A stretch of DNA of 64,000 bases from Tellurirhabdus rosea (GCF_026278345.1 NZ_CP111085.1:1624001-1688000), one strand, 5' to 3'; shown: positions 43,120 to 51,723, counted from the first letter of the stretch. Program-made: numbers and translations. Notes: generated by a model from the letters alone, not told the origin.

Positions 43120-46100
43120 TCAGTTAACCGGTCCAGTTTGGGTATGAATCGCGTAAGCCAGTTTGTTGATGCCCCCGATGAGCGGGTAGAAAAAGAGCGT
43201 TTCTTCCAGGTCGCGGTCCAGCGACGTAGCCTCGGCCAGCTTGCGCTGTACGCCGTTCATCAGGAAGGTATCCAGATGGGTATACAGTTCCTTTTTGGCG
43301 ATCCGCAGGGATTCGGGCGAGATGTTCAGGTAATCTTCGAAGCCGAAATCCCGGTCGAGAGCGAAGAAGAAATCAATGAAGCCTTCGGCTTCCTTCAGAA
43401 CGCTCTGCGTCACCTCCGGCCGGTTCAGGTCTTCGTACCGCAGCCTTTCGGGACTTCCGGCGGGCAACCCGGCATAGACGTAACTGATTTCCTGCGCGCT
43501 GACCGGATCGGTGGACGCCCGCATCATCAGGGCACCTTTGCAGGTCACTTCCTTCGGCCGGTTCTTGTCCGTGTACAGCGTCAGGCCGCTCCGGTCGAAC
43601 GGCTGCTCGTAGACTTTCTCGAAAATTTTCTGCGAAAACTTCTGCAAAATCCCGCTGTCGGCGCTGATGATGCTGAGCAGTTTGGAACCCGTTCCGCTGA
43701 AAGTCAGCGCGCCCGGCAGGGCCAGCCCCTTGTGGTTCATCAGTTTGGCGATGTGGTACAGCAGCGCCGTGTAGAAAAGCAGCGGCACCACTTTCAGGTG
43801 ATCGTCGGCCGACAGCATCTGGTTGAACGACAGCAGGCTCTTGTCCTTCACCTCGTCGCTGCGCTCCATCGAAAACCAGAACGTGACGATTTCCTCCGAG
43901 CGGTTGTTGCGCAGAATCCGGTCGTTGTTCTCCTTCAGCTTGGGTGTCCGGTTCAGCAGATTCTGAATTTTACCTTTATACCGCTGCACAAACCCGTTGT
44001 TCTCGGCCGCCCCAAAATCGCTGAAAGCGTCGCCGTAAACGGCATTTCCGGCAAACCGGAACGAAGTCAGCAGAATCGGATGGTCGCGTTCGTAGATCAC
44101 CACGTCGGACGTTCCGCCGCCAATGTCGATGTTCACCACCGGGCGGGCTGCCGAACTGAGCAGCGGGTTAGTCTGCCGGTAGAAGTAGAACGGGGCAATC
44201 GACTCCGAAACGGGCTGCGGCGCACCTTCGTGGGCGCTGATGTGGGCGTGGTACAACTCCCGCCAGATCTGCTGGAACTGGGCGATGCGGCCCGGCGTCA
44301 TGCTGGCCGGATAGAACCAGTACACCGTCGTCTGGCTCAGGTCGCCGCCTTCCGACAGGACTTTGTTTTTGATCAGCAGCATCAGTTCTTCCAGAAACGC
44401 CCGGACGCGCCGGCTCGTCTGCTGGTTGTCGCGCGCCCATTTCAGATTCGGCGTCACCTCGTTCGGGCCCGCGGGCTGGCGTTCGATGTAGAACGGAATG
44501 TTCAGGTCGGCCAGCGTGTAGGTCGTCTGGTTGAAATCCAGCCCCTTCGACTCGGCGATGGCCGTTCGCGTCGGGAACGAATCCGGCGCACCGGGACCGA
44601 TGACGTTCGGGACAAATTCCAGATCGTAGAGGATGAAGAGGTCGGCCAGACTGGCGTTGTAGTAGTCCGGATGGACCAGCGTCCCGACCTGCTTCAGGTT
44701 TTCGGGCATGTCGAACGGACGCGGGCTCTGGTTATCGACGCTGTACTCGATATGGGTGTTGGTCGTCCCGAAATCGACCGCAAAGGCAAACCGCTTGCCG
44801 CCGCCTTCGTATTTCGTCCAGCGGGGAATGAGCAGCCCGGTCATGTCGTGGCCCTCCACCCGGATGCTGGTCCGGGCGTAATCGAACTCATGCCGCAGCA
44901 CATAGTAGTCGCTCGACGCATCCGGGTTGTTGAGGCGCGAGGTCCGGGTTCGCCGAGGCTCTGCCGCGACGGGTTTGTTGTCCCGGTCTTCGTAGAATTC
45001 CAGCGTATACTGGTTCCGCTTCTGATAGCCGGATTCGATCAGCTGAATGCGGTAATCCGGGCGCAGCGTCACCCGCCCCGAGCGGATAAACGGATAGATA
45101 TTGACCGTAAACGAATCTTCCACAATCACCCCGTCGTTGCGCTGCAAATCGGGAATGGGAATCGAATTGGGATTGATCGGCTGATTGTAAATCCGCTCGA
45201 ACGTCACAAACTGACTGCCCGGCTGCCCCGGCGCCATGACCGGAATGTCGAGCGTTACCTTAATGCCCGACGCCAGCGGCTCCATCCGCAGACGGACCCG
45301 TTCTTCGAGCAGGTCCTGCACGTCGAAGAAGTCGAAAAAGTCCTTTTTGAGCGGCAGCAGATAGCCTTTCTCGATGGCCGGCGCGTTCAGATTCCCGTCG
45401 AAAAAGCGTTCCCGGTTGATGGGGTAGCGCAGGCGAATCAGGTACGGCTCCAGAAAATCGCTGACCGTCAGCCACGGGTACAGGTCCGGCTGGCCGGGCA
45501 GCGGCCGCTGGTTGTCGCGCCAGCTTTCGTTGACGGCAAAGGGCACGGGCGTTTTGGGGTCCCAGCGGGCCTGCGGCACGTAGGTGAACGGCCGGTAAAA
45601 GTTGTTTTGCAGCACCATCGGCCGCCGCTGGTTGGGATACAACTGGGCGTATTTGTCGGACTTGATAATAAAGTCGCTGACCTGCTCAATGGCGCCTGTA
45701 TTGGCCTTTTTCTTAGCGAGCGGAAAGCCCAGCACTTCGATGACGTCGCTGGCCTGTCCGGTCGTCAGTTCCTCAAAATCGGCGTACAGCGTATCGGCCG
45801 AGAGCAGGCTCTGCCCGTTCGGCATTTCAATATGCTGGTAAAACAGGTCGGAGCGGCTCTGGCGGAGCAGGTCGCGGCTGCGGGTCAGGTACTGGTCGAG
45901 TTCCGGGAAGTTGCGGCGGAAGCCCGGATTCGCCACCTGGAGCGTGTACCAGAACTTCTGATACTCGATGTCCCGTTCGTGCAGCGGCCAGGGCTGCACG
46001 TCGAACAGCTTGTGGTTGCCGAACCGAACGTCTACCCAGCTCAGGTCGTTGCCGGAACTGAAAAACAGCGTTTTGGGCGACGTCCCGCCGATAATTTTTC

Positions 46101-46560
46101 CGCGGTAGCTCAGCATGAACAGCCGCTGGATTTTGTCGAAATTAAAGCTCTCCCGGTCCTGGTCCAGAAACAGTCGCAGCGCCTCGCCCAGCCGCTTATG
46201 ACCCTGATTCGGTGAGTTAAGCAGTTGCCCGAGGTGGTAATTGGCGTCCCAGGCCGTGATGGTGATAAATTTTTTGAGCGTGTCGAAGTTGAAAAACAGC
46301 TCGCCCACGTCGAAGGCGTCCGAGACCAGCCGCCGGTCGTTGACCGTCCCGAGCAGGTCGGCCCGTTTGGCCAGGTTCAGGAAGGCCGACCGCACCAGGT
46401 CCATGCGCGCGAACGGGCTGGGAATGGAAGTCGGCTGTTTTTCGGTCTGTCCGCCCTGCGGGTCGCGGAGGGCGTCGATCTGGTCGCTGCCATACGGGCG
46501 GGTGACGGACCAGTGCAGGATTCCCTGCGTCAGGTTATGAAGGCTAAGCGTCGTTGGCAT
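43120..46560 (-). CDS. Giant protein with C-terminal actin/Hsp70-like ATPase domain (SrfB-like?)
   Basis: A 1146-residue cytoplasmic protein without signal or membrane helix. Residues 1-585 are an unrecognised mixed alpha/beta region. From about 590 the actin/Hsp70 ATPase fold appears: phosphate-1 motif FAVDFGTTNTHIEY (about 593-606), phosphate-2 motif NIDIGGGTSDVVIY (about 810-823) and an adenosine-binding-type motif LTFSGTGSKLL (about 952-962). All three nucleotide-binding elements look intact. Overall layout is reminiscent of the SrfB family named after a Salmonella gene, but this is only a suggestion. The start is four bases after the tubulin-like stop, so both are made together. Confidence 0.88.
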   Translation of the reverse strand: MPTTLSLHNLTQGILHWSVTRPYGSDQIDALRDPQGGQTEKQPTSIPSPFARMDLVRSAFLNLAKRADLLGTVNDRRLVSDAFDVGELFFNFDTLKKFITITAWDANYHLGQLLNSPNQGHKRLGEALRLFLDQDRESFNFDKIQRLFMLSYRGKIIGGTSPKTLFFSSGNDLSWVDVRFGNHKLFDVQPWPLHERDIEYQKFWYTLQVANPGFRRNFPELDQYLTRSRDLLRQSRSDLFYQHIEMPNGQSLLSADTLYADFEELTTGQASDVIEVLGFPLAKKKANTGAIEQVSDFIIKSDKYAQLYPNQRRPMVLQNNFYRPFTYVPQARWDPKTPVPFAVNESWRDNQRPLPGQPDLYPWLTVSDFLEPYLIRLRYPINRERFFDGNLNAPAIEKGYLLPLKKDFFDFFDVQDLLEERVRLRMEPLASGIKVTLDIPVMAPGQPGSQFVTFERIYNQPINPNSIPIPDLQRNDGVIVEDSFTVNIYPFIRSGRVTLRPDYRIQLIESGYQKRNQYTLEFYEDRDNKPVAAEPRRTRTSRLNNPDASSDYYVLRHEFDYARTSIRVEGHDMTGLLIPRWTKYEGGGKRFAFAVDFGTTNTHIEYSVDNQSPRPFDMPENLKQVGTLVHPDYYNASLADLFILYDLEFVPNVIGPGAPDSFPTRTAIAESKGLDFNQTTYTLADLNIPFYIERQPAGPNEVTPNLKWARDNQQTSRRVRAFLEELMLLIKNKVLSEGGDLSQTTVYWFYPASMTPGRIAQFQQIWRELYHAHISAHEGAPQPVSESIAPFYFYRQTNPLLSSAARPVVNIDIGGGTSDVVIYERDHPILLTSFRFAGNAVYGDAFSDFGAAENNGFVQRYKGKIQNLLNRTPKLKENNDRILRNNRSEEIVTFWFSMERSDEVKDKSLLSFNQMLSADDHLKVVPLLFYTALLYHIAKLMNHKGLALPGALTFSGTGSKLLSIISADSGILQKFSQKIFEKVYEQPFDRSGLTLYTDKNRPKEVTCKGALMMRASTDPVSAQEISYVYAGLPAGSPERLRYEDLNRPEVTQSVLKEAEGFIDFFFALDRDFGFEDYLNISPESLRIAKKELYTHLDTFLMNGVQRKLAEATSLDRDLEETLFFYPLIGGINKLAYAIHTQTGPVN

Positions 46561-46563
46561 GGG

Positions 46564-48051
46564 TTAGTAATCCGTTACTTTGGTTATTTTTTCACGGATG
46601 AAGCGTTCGGTTCCTTCCGAAAACAGGTGAATGAATTTGTCGGGTTCGCTGGGGTAGGCTTTTCCTTCGGCGGTAGCGTTCAGGGTCCGGTCGAAATCGT
46701 TGACGATGTCGAGGTCCACGGCCACTTCCTTACCCCAGAGGTTTCGTTTGGTCGGCTCAAAGCCCCGGACGGTCTGCCCGAGGTTGCCCGAATCCAGCAG
46801 GAACGGGCTGAAGCCGCGCCGATTGGTTTCCATTTCTGCCAGCCACTGCCGGAAGCCTCCATCAAATTTCCGGACGCTGTTCATAAACGCCGAATTCATG
46901 AACTGGCTCGAAATAGGCGGATTGGACTTGGCCCAGACCGTGTTGCCGGCGGCCTGATTCAGCCGGCTTTTCAGATATGTGCTGAAAAAAGCAAACTTGG
47001 ACAGCGGCAGACTCACCTGACGGCGGGTGTCTTTCGCTAAATGGTCGAGCTGCAGGCTGGTGCCGTCGCCTTCGAGTCCGAATTCCTTACTGACGGGGTT
47101 ATCCGGCCGGCCGTTGGTGGTGGTCAGGTCGTAGTCCGGCGTATTCATGAAATCCACGATGGCCAGGGCCGAAACCAGCTCGACAAAGTGGGCGTCGTTG
47201 CGCTGTCCGCCGTTGCCGGGGTCGTAGTTGTAGGCTTTGGTCACGTCGTCGCCGACATAATACAGGGCATTGACCGAGTGGTTCACGTTCCGGGCGTAAT
47301 AATACAACGCCGCCTTGGTTTTGGCGATGAAGGAAGCCGGGTCGATGAGCCGGTTTTCGTCGTTGTTCAGGCTGAAATACGGCATTACCGAAACGGCCCC
47401 GATGCGGGCATCACGCAGATAAGCCGGGTTCGGAATGTTGCTGGCCTGCGCGCCGCGGATGTTTTTGAGCAGAATCGGAAAGCCCGCCGCGCCGGTCCCG
47501 CCGAAGATCGAACTGATGATGAAAATCCGGTCATCGGCCGCAAAATTGGTCGCAAACGCCCCAAACACATCCGAGTTTTTGAACTGGTTGAGCACCGTGC
47601 TGCCGATGTTCGGGTTGCCGACAAAGCCGATGTCCATCTTCGTCCCGAGGTTTTCCTCCGAAAACAGCAGGCTCGCCAGCGCCTTGTTGGCCGGGTCCAG
47701 TCCGCCGTAGTCGATGTATTCCTCGAAGGTGCTCTGCTGCACGCCCTGCAGGTCGAAGACGTAGGTATCGGCAATGGTCGCGTCGGCCCCGATGGAGCGG
47801 TTCAGCGTTTTGATCTCCGTCCCAAAAAAGCCTTCTGCCGGTTTGTTTTTGAGCGTATTACGGATGTTGCCGTATTCGCGCAGCAGTTCTTTGGTCCGCA
47901 GCAAATCCTCGTTCTGGGCGTGCGGGTCGAGGATGATGGGAATCACCTCGCTCGTATTTTCCATTTTAACGCCCGAAGCCAGCAGCATCGTCAGGGCTTT
48001 GAGCACCCGGGAGCCGGTCCCTCCGATGGCAAAGACAAATAGTTTTGGCAT
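46564..48051 (-). CDS. Tubulin/FtsZ-superfamily GTPase-like protein
   Basis: A 495-residue cytoplasmic protein of the tubulin-like type distinct from FtsZ. The first motif FAIGGTGSRVLKAL (7-20) forms the N-terminal nucleotide strand and loop. The tubulin signature appears as SSIFGGTGAAGFPIL (180-194), equivalent to GGGTGTG of FtsZ. Acidic residues follow in a helix-rich middle. It lacks the FtsZ C-terminal peptide and is longer than FtsZ. FtsZ-like families of this kind were predicted by Makarova and Koonin to belong to membrane-remodelling systems with vWA and OmpA proteins. The ATG at 48051 is chosen over a GTG four codons upstream that lies in a palindrome. Confidence 0.9.
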   Translation of the reverse strand: MPKLFVFAIGGTGSRVLKALTMLLASGVKMENTSEVIPIILDPHAQNEDLLRTKELLREYGNIRNTLKNKPAEGFFGTEIKTLNRSIGADATIADTYVFDLQGVQQSTFEEYIDYGGLDPANKALASLLFSEENLGTKMDIGFVGNPNIGSTVLNQFKNSDVFGAFATNFAADDRIFIISSIFGGTGAAGFPILLKNIRGAQASNIPNPAYLRDARIGAVSVMPYFSLNNDENRLIDPASFIAKTKAALYYYARNVNHSVNALYYVGDDVTKAYNYDPGNGGQRNDAHFVELVSALAIVDFMNTPDYDLTTTNGRPDNPVSKEFGLEGDGTSLQLDHLAKDTRRQVSLPLSKFAFFSTYLKSRLNQAAGNTVWAKSNPPISSQFMNSAFMNSVRKFDGGFRQWLAEMETNRRGFSPFLLDSGNLGQTVRGFEPTKRNLWGKEVAVDLDIVNDFDRTLNATAEGKAYPSEPDKFIHLFSEGTERFIREKITKVTDY

Positions 48052-48058
48052 ATCTGTA

Positions 48059-48079
48059 CCCACGGGCGTCAGCCCGTGG
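48059..48079. repeat. CCACGGGC palindrome before the tubulin-like gene
   Basis: CCACGGGC (48060-48067) pairs with GCCCGTGG (48072-48079) around a 4-base loop, just upstream of the tubulin-like start. It is a copy of the element duplicated at 51709-51794. Confidence 0.85.
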
Positions 48080-48110
48080 AAAGTTGGTGTTTCAGGATGG
48101 AAAAATCAGG

Positions 48111-48181
48111 CTTATAGTTTAGAGTTGACAAGTAAACGTCTGACTATCAACCATAAACTCTAAACCATAAACCTTAAACCA
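48111..48181. repeat. TTTATGGTTTAGAG-word inverted repeat within the operon
   Basis: CTTATAGTTTAGAGTTGA on the left is followed after about 18 bases by TCAACCATAAACTCTAAACCATAAACCTTAAACC words on the right (from 48147). They pair imperfectly. The word family is that of 499-602. It falls between the small membrane protein and the tubulin-like gene, splitting the run of genes. Confidence 0.82.
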
Positions 48182-48187
48182 ATTTAT

Positions 48188-48622
48188 CTACTTCGACGGC
48201 CAGAGCATCGGCCGGTGTTTGGCGTTGCGGCTGAAACCTTTCATCAGTATCGAAATGAGGAAGAACAGCAGGAACGTCAGCACGGCCATTTCGGCGCTGA
48301 AACTGAAGAAAACGGTGCCGCCCTGGTCGAAGAAAAAACCCTGGTCCGGCTCGTCCGGCACCCGTTCGATCTCCTTGTTTGCCATCTGCAGGCAGGTTAC
48401 CAGCGTAACGACGAACATCAGTCCACCGCTGACCAGCAGCATCGTCAGCCAGTGCCCGAAGCCGCTGAAACTGACCTTATTCAACGGCCATATATAAAAA
48501 GCAAAAGCGACCAGAAAGGCGATGGCGATCGCACTCACCGTCAGCGTCGACAATAATTCCTGGGCGTACAAGTCCTCCAGCAGGCCGTTCTCTACGAACA
48601 AATCATAAAAATTGTACAGCAT
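48188..48622 (-). CDS. Three-helix inner-membrane protein of the operon
   Basis: A 144-residue protein with three strongly hydrophobic segments (about 26-46, 54-79 and 105-128) and a short acidic extracytoplasmic loop (IERVPDEPDQGF) between helices two and three. There is no known motif. It lies 24 bases after the vWA lipoprotein and is separated from the tubulin-like gene by 136 bases with two repeats. A membrane anchor or pore for the complex is possible, but there is no direct evidence for this. Confidence 0.83.
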   Translation of the reverse strand: MLYNFYDLFVENGLLEDLYAQELLSTLTVSAIAIAFLVAFAFYIWPLNKVSFSGFGHWLTMLLVSGGLMFVVTLVTCLQMANKEIERVPDEPDQGFFFDQGGTVFFSFSAEMAVLTFLLFFLISILMKGFSRNAKHRPMLWPSK

Positions 48623-48646
48623 TTCTGTGTATTGATGGATTGGTGG

Positions 48647-50110
48647 TTAATCTTTTAACGTCAGCGTCAGGGCAAAAAACTGCTCCTGCCCCGAGGCATT
48701 GTAGGCGCTTTCGACGCCCTGAAGCAGGTTTTGGAGACCAAAGGTGCTTTCGGCATCCGGCCGGGCGTCGTTGCGGGTGCTGGTTTCGGCGACCCAGCGG
48801 GGCGGGAAATCGCGTTTCAGCCGGATAACGGCCGTGCGCGTTCCCCGGGCGGGTTTGGAAGCCAGCAGCCAGATTTTGTGCGTGGCGCCGCCGCCCCGGT
48901 AGACCTCCACTTTCTCGACCTTGAAATTGTCCTTTCCTGCGATCTCAAACTGGGTTTTATCGGTCATGAACGATTCGGGCAGATTGAGTTTCGACAAATC
49001 AACCGCCACCGGAATCCGCAGGGATTTATCGGGAGCCGCTTCCACATCTTCCAGCGTATGGATGCCTTTTTCGTCGCGGTCGGCGCGGGCAAACCGGCCT
49101 TTTTTGCCCGGATCATTCAGCAGAACGGAGAAATACGGCTCGGTGGCCGCTTTGTTTCTGGTAAAAAACCAGAAATCATCGTAGCCCGGCAAATCGCGGA
49201 AGTCCCGCAGCGTCGCGTACTTTTCGTCCTGCATGAACTGCTGCATGGCGGCGTTTTGGCCGATGAAGCAGAGGTAGTACGGCCGCTCGCCGCGGTGCCG
49301 CACCGTGCCGCCCGCCGCCGGGTAATACGGCCCGTCGAAGTCGGATGTGAGCTTGACGACCAGCATGGAATGCGTATTGGCATAATTGCCGAAAACAGTG
49401 GTCATCAGCGCTTCCGCCGCATTGAGAGTCTTGTCTACGCTCTGCCCTCTCAGAGTGGGGTCGGAGTAAATCAGGTCGGAAGCCAGCACGGAAATGTCCG
49501 AACCGCCGGTCTGCTTGAGGATTTGTGAGAAAATCAGTTCGAAGTCCGTACTCGTGGTCTTGCCTTTGGTTTTGGCGACGTTGAAGATATTCTGCGCTTT
49601 TGTAAACTGCGACTGACTCAGCCCCAGCGGATTGACCTCCGTATTGACAACGAATAATTCGGTTTTGTCGGGAGTTACGGCTTCAAACCCGTTGATGACC
49701 TGATTCAGCGTCCGTTTGAAGTCGCCGCTCGAACCGGGGGCATCGTAGGGAAACATGCTCCCGCTGGCTTCGAGGTACAGTTTCAGCTCCAGCGACTGGC
49801 CCGCCGAGCCTTCCAGCTCAATGACGGGAGGCTTGCCGGTTTCGTTCCGAATGTCGCGGTAGGCTTTGCTCCGCTTCAGGTACGCCAGCAGAGCCGCGTC
49901 GCCGCCCTCCGAAAGGCTGGCCGTCGCTTTTTCGTCGGCCAGCTTATCGCCGTTGTCGGTGATGAACTGACGGAGTTCCGCCGCCTCTCTGGCATCAAGT
50001 TTCTGATCGGAAAAGCCACTTTCAATTTTGGTATCCAGTTCATCTTTCGGCCCGCTGCAACTGGTCAGCAGGGCGGTTACAGACAGAGTTAAGGCAATTA
50101 TTCGATTCAT
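48647..50110 (-). CDS. vWA-like lipoprotein of the operon
   Basis: A 487-residue lipoprotein with lipobox LLTSC (Cys18) and a charged helical stretch (about 25-90). A von Willebrand A-like domain begins at about residue 107: LELKLYLEASGSMF stands where the MIDAS motif DxSxS is normally found, but reads E-A-S-G-S (114-118), so metal binding may differ. FVVNTEV and VLASDLIYSD fit later vWA strands. The C-terminal 150 residues are a separate beta-rich domain (SFMTDKTQFEIAGKDNF, AVIRLKRDF). vWA proteins act as adaptors in AAA/GTPase-driven assemblies. It is second in the operon, 62 bases after the cold-shock-like gene. Confidence 0.87.
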   Translation of the reverse strand: MNRIIALTLSVTALLTSCSGPKDELDTKIESGFSDQKLDAREAAELRQFITDNGDKLADEKATASLSEGGDAALLAYLKRSKAYRDIRNETGKPPVIELEGSAGQSLELKLYLEASGSMFPYDAPGSSGDFKRTLNQVINGFEAVTPDKTELFVVNTEVNPLGLSQSQFTKAQNIFNVAKTKGKTTSTDFELIFSQILKQTGGSDISVLASDLIYSDPTLRGQSVDKTLNAAEALMTTVFGNYANTHSMLVVKLTSDFDGPYYPAAGGTVRHRGERPYYLCFIGQNAAMQQFMQDEKYATLRDFRDLPGYDDFWFFTRNKAATEPYFSVLLNDPGKKGRFARADRDEKGIHTLEDVEAAPDKSLRIPVAVDLSKLNLPESFMTDKTQFEIAGKDNFKVEKVEVYRGGGATHKIWLLASKPARGTRTAVIRLKRDFPPRWVAETSTRNDARPDAESTFGLQNLLQGVESAYNASGQEQFFALTLTLKD

Positions 50111-50172
50111 TGTGTCTCGCAGACCTCCGGTCTGCCGGGTTGATTCTTTGTTAAACGGACCAGACGTCCGGA

Positions 50173-50811
50173 TTACCTTCGTCGGTAGGGCAGCAGATAC
50201 GCCGCCACAAACAGGGCCGCCAGCAGGTACAGGTACGTTTCGGAAGCCGTATCGCCTTCAAACCCGTCGCAGCTTTGCATCCAGAAGGCCATCCCGGTAC
50301 AGAGCACAATGGGCCAGTACAGCAGCCGAACCAGCCAGCGCCGCGTGCCGCTTCCGAAGAGGTACGACGCCAGGGCCAGCATCACGGCCGTCAGGATGCC
50401 CCAGAACGACTCCAGCAGGGCGGGCGTCCGGCCTCCCCGGGGCGAGGGTTCGTTGCCCGACAGGGCCAGCGCGATCAGCGCCGCGAGCGCAATCAGCGAG
50501 CCCGGCCAGTTCAGCCACCCACCCCGCTGCGCCGGCACTTCCGAAGCCGCGTACGGCTCATACCGCTCCGGCACGACCTCCGCCCTGACCGGAAGCACCT
50601 CGTCGGCGGGTACCACCGGGGGATTTGTCAGCGTCACGGGCACAACCGGCGGGCGGCCTTCTTCACTAACGTCTACCTGTATGGTCAGATTATCCGCAAC
50701 CACCGCGTTTTCCGGCAAATCTTCGCGCCGGAAGTACCGCACCCTGCCCGCTTCGTCGCGCAGCAGGCCGCAGCGGGTCAGTTCATCGTAGTGAATTATC
50801 GTTCCCTGCAT
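50173..50811 (-). CDS. Cold-shock-like N-terminal domain fused to a multi-helix membrane protein
   Basis: A 212-residue protein. Residues 1-60 (MQGTIIHYDELTRCGLLRDE, VRYFRREDLPEN) resemble a degenerate OB-fold cold-shock domain of the kind fused to membrane domains such as DUF1294. A linker (about 60-98) follows. The rest contains about four transmembrane segments (SLIALAALIALALS, FWGILTAVMLALASYLFG, LLYWPIVLCTGMAFWM, YLYLLAALFVAAYLLPY). The aromatic RNP motifs of true cold-shock proteins are incomplete, so nucleic acid binding is doubtful. It is the first gene of the cytoskeletal operon and divergent from rsmA. Confidence 0.8.
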   Translation of the reverse strand: MQGTIIHYDELTRCGLLRDEAGRVRYFRREDLPENAVVADNLTIQVDVSEEGRPPVVPVTLTNPPVVPADEVLPVRAEVVPERYEPYAASEVPAQRGGWLNWPGSLIALAALIALALSGNEPSPRGGRTPALLESFWGILTAVMLALASYLFGSGTRRWLVRLLYWPIVLCTGMAFWMQSCDGFEGDTASETYLYLLAALFVAAYLLPYRRR

Positions 50812-50837
50812 CCGTTCTGCCGGCTGGTGAAAGCGGG

Positions 50838-50845
50838 TAAAAGTA
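50838..50845 (-). promoter_or_regulatory. Possible promoter of the cytoskeletal operon
   Basis: On the minus strand TACTTTTA, one base from TAnnTTTG, 26 bases before the first ATG of the operon. No clear -33 element. Confidence 0.4.
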
Positions 50846-50917
50846 GCGAATGGTCAAATAAATCGCTATAAATTGATGATGACCTGAGGATACGACTTAT
50901 TAATGGTCGCCGGGTCG

Positions 50918-50925
50918 TACCTTTG
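50918..50925 (+). promoter_or_regulatory. Promoter -7 box of rsmA
   Basis: TACCTTTG is an exact TAnnTTTG match, 24 bases before the rsmA ATG; the -33 region is weak. Confidence 0.55.
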
Positions 50926-50949
50926 TGCACGATTTAATCCCCTGCGCGT

Positions 50950-51723
50950 ATGTCCGTTCGCCCGAAAAAACACCTTGGTCAGCATTTTCTGAAAGATTTG
51001 AGCATTGCCCAGCGTATCGCCGGGCTGCTGTCGGGGCATGGCGGCTACCCGAACGTGCTCGAAATCGGCCCCGGCATGGGCGTTCTGACGCAATACCTGC
51101 TGCCCGACGGGCGCTTTACGACGCACGTCATTGAAATCGACGCGGAGTCGGTCGTGTACCTGAACGACCATTTTCCGATGCTTCGCGGGCGGATTATTGA
51201 AGGCGATTTTCTCAGAAAAAACCTGGCGACGCTGTTTGAAGGGCCGGTGGCCGTGATCGGCAATTTTCCCTATAACATTTCGTCGCAGATTTTCTTTAAA
51301 GTGCTGGAGCATCGCCAGCAGGTGCCGGAAGTGGTGTGCATGCTGCAGAAAGAAGTTGCCCAGCGCATCGCTTCGCCGCCGGGCAACAAAGATTACGGCA
51401 TTCTGAGCGTGCTGCTGCAGGCGTTTTACGACATCAAATACGAATTCACGGTCGATGCGGGCGTGTTCCAGCCGCCGCCGAAAGTGCAGTCGGGCGTTAT
51501 CAGCCTGCGGCGCAACGGCGTGGAAAAGCTCGACTGCGACGAAAAGAAATTTTTCCAGGTCGTCAAACAGGGGTTCAACAACCGCCGAAAAACCCTCCGC
51601 AACGCGCTGAAGCCGCTGGGCCTGCCCGAAGCCATGCAGACCCATCCGCTGCTGGACAAACGGGCCGAGCAGCTGGGCGTGAAGGAGTTTGTGGAATTGA
51701 CACAATGTATCCACGGGCTTTAG
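50950..51723 (+). CDS. rsmA: 16S rRNA (A1518/A1519) dimethyltransferase
   Basis: A 257-residue KsgA/RsmA enzyme that dimethylates two adjacent adenines in the 3' hairpin of 16S rRNA late in 30S assembly. It shows KKHLGQHFLKD at the N-terminus, SAM motif I LEIGPGMGVLTQYL (about 36-49), and catalytic motif IV NFPYNISSQI. Length is normal. The last codons (CIHGL and the TAG stop) come from a CCACGGGCT palindrome that continues past the gene, so the natural C-terminus has probably been altered by the repeat. Confidence 0.97.
   Translation: MSVRPKKHLGQHFLKDLSIAQRIAGLLSGHGGYPNVLEIGPGMGVLTQYLLPDGRFTTHVIEIDAESVVYLNDHFPMLRGRIIEGDFLRKNLATLFEGPVAVIGNFPYNISSQIFFKVLEHRQQVPEVVCMLQKEVAQRIASPPGNKDYGILSVLLQAFYDIKYEFTVDAGVFQPPPKVQSGVISLRRNGVEKLDCDEKKFFQVVKQGFNNRRKTLRNALKPLGLPEAMQTHPLLDKRAEQLGVKEFVELTQCIHGL

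Noticed and set aside
42862-46215. A 1117-codon open frame opposite the actin-like gene
   Set aside because: It is an antisense shadow with composition typical of reversed codons; the minus-strand gene has clear nucleotide-binding motifs.
46564-48051. A plasmid partition (TubZ) or division (FtsZ) locus
   Set aside because: There is no centromere-binding protein or iteron set, the flanks are housekeeping genes, and the protein lacks FtsZ's C-terminal features.
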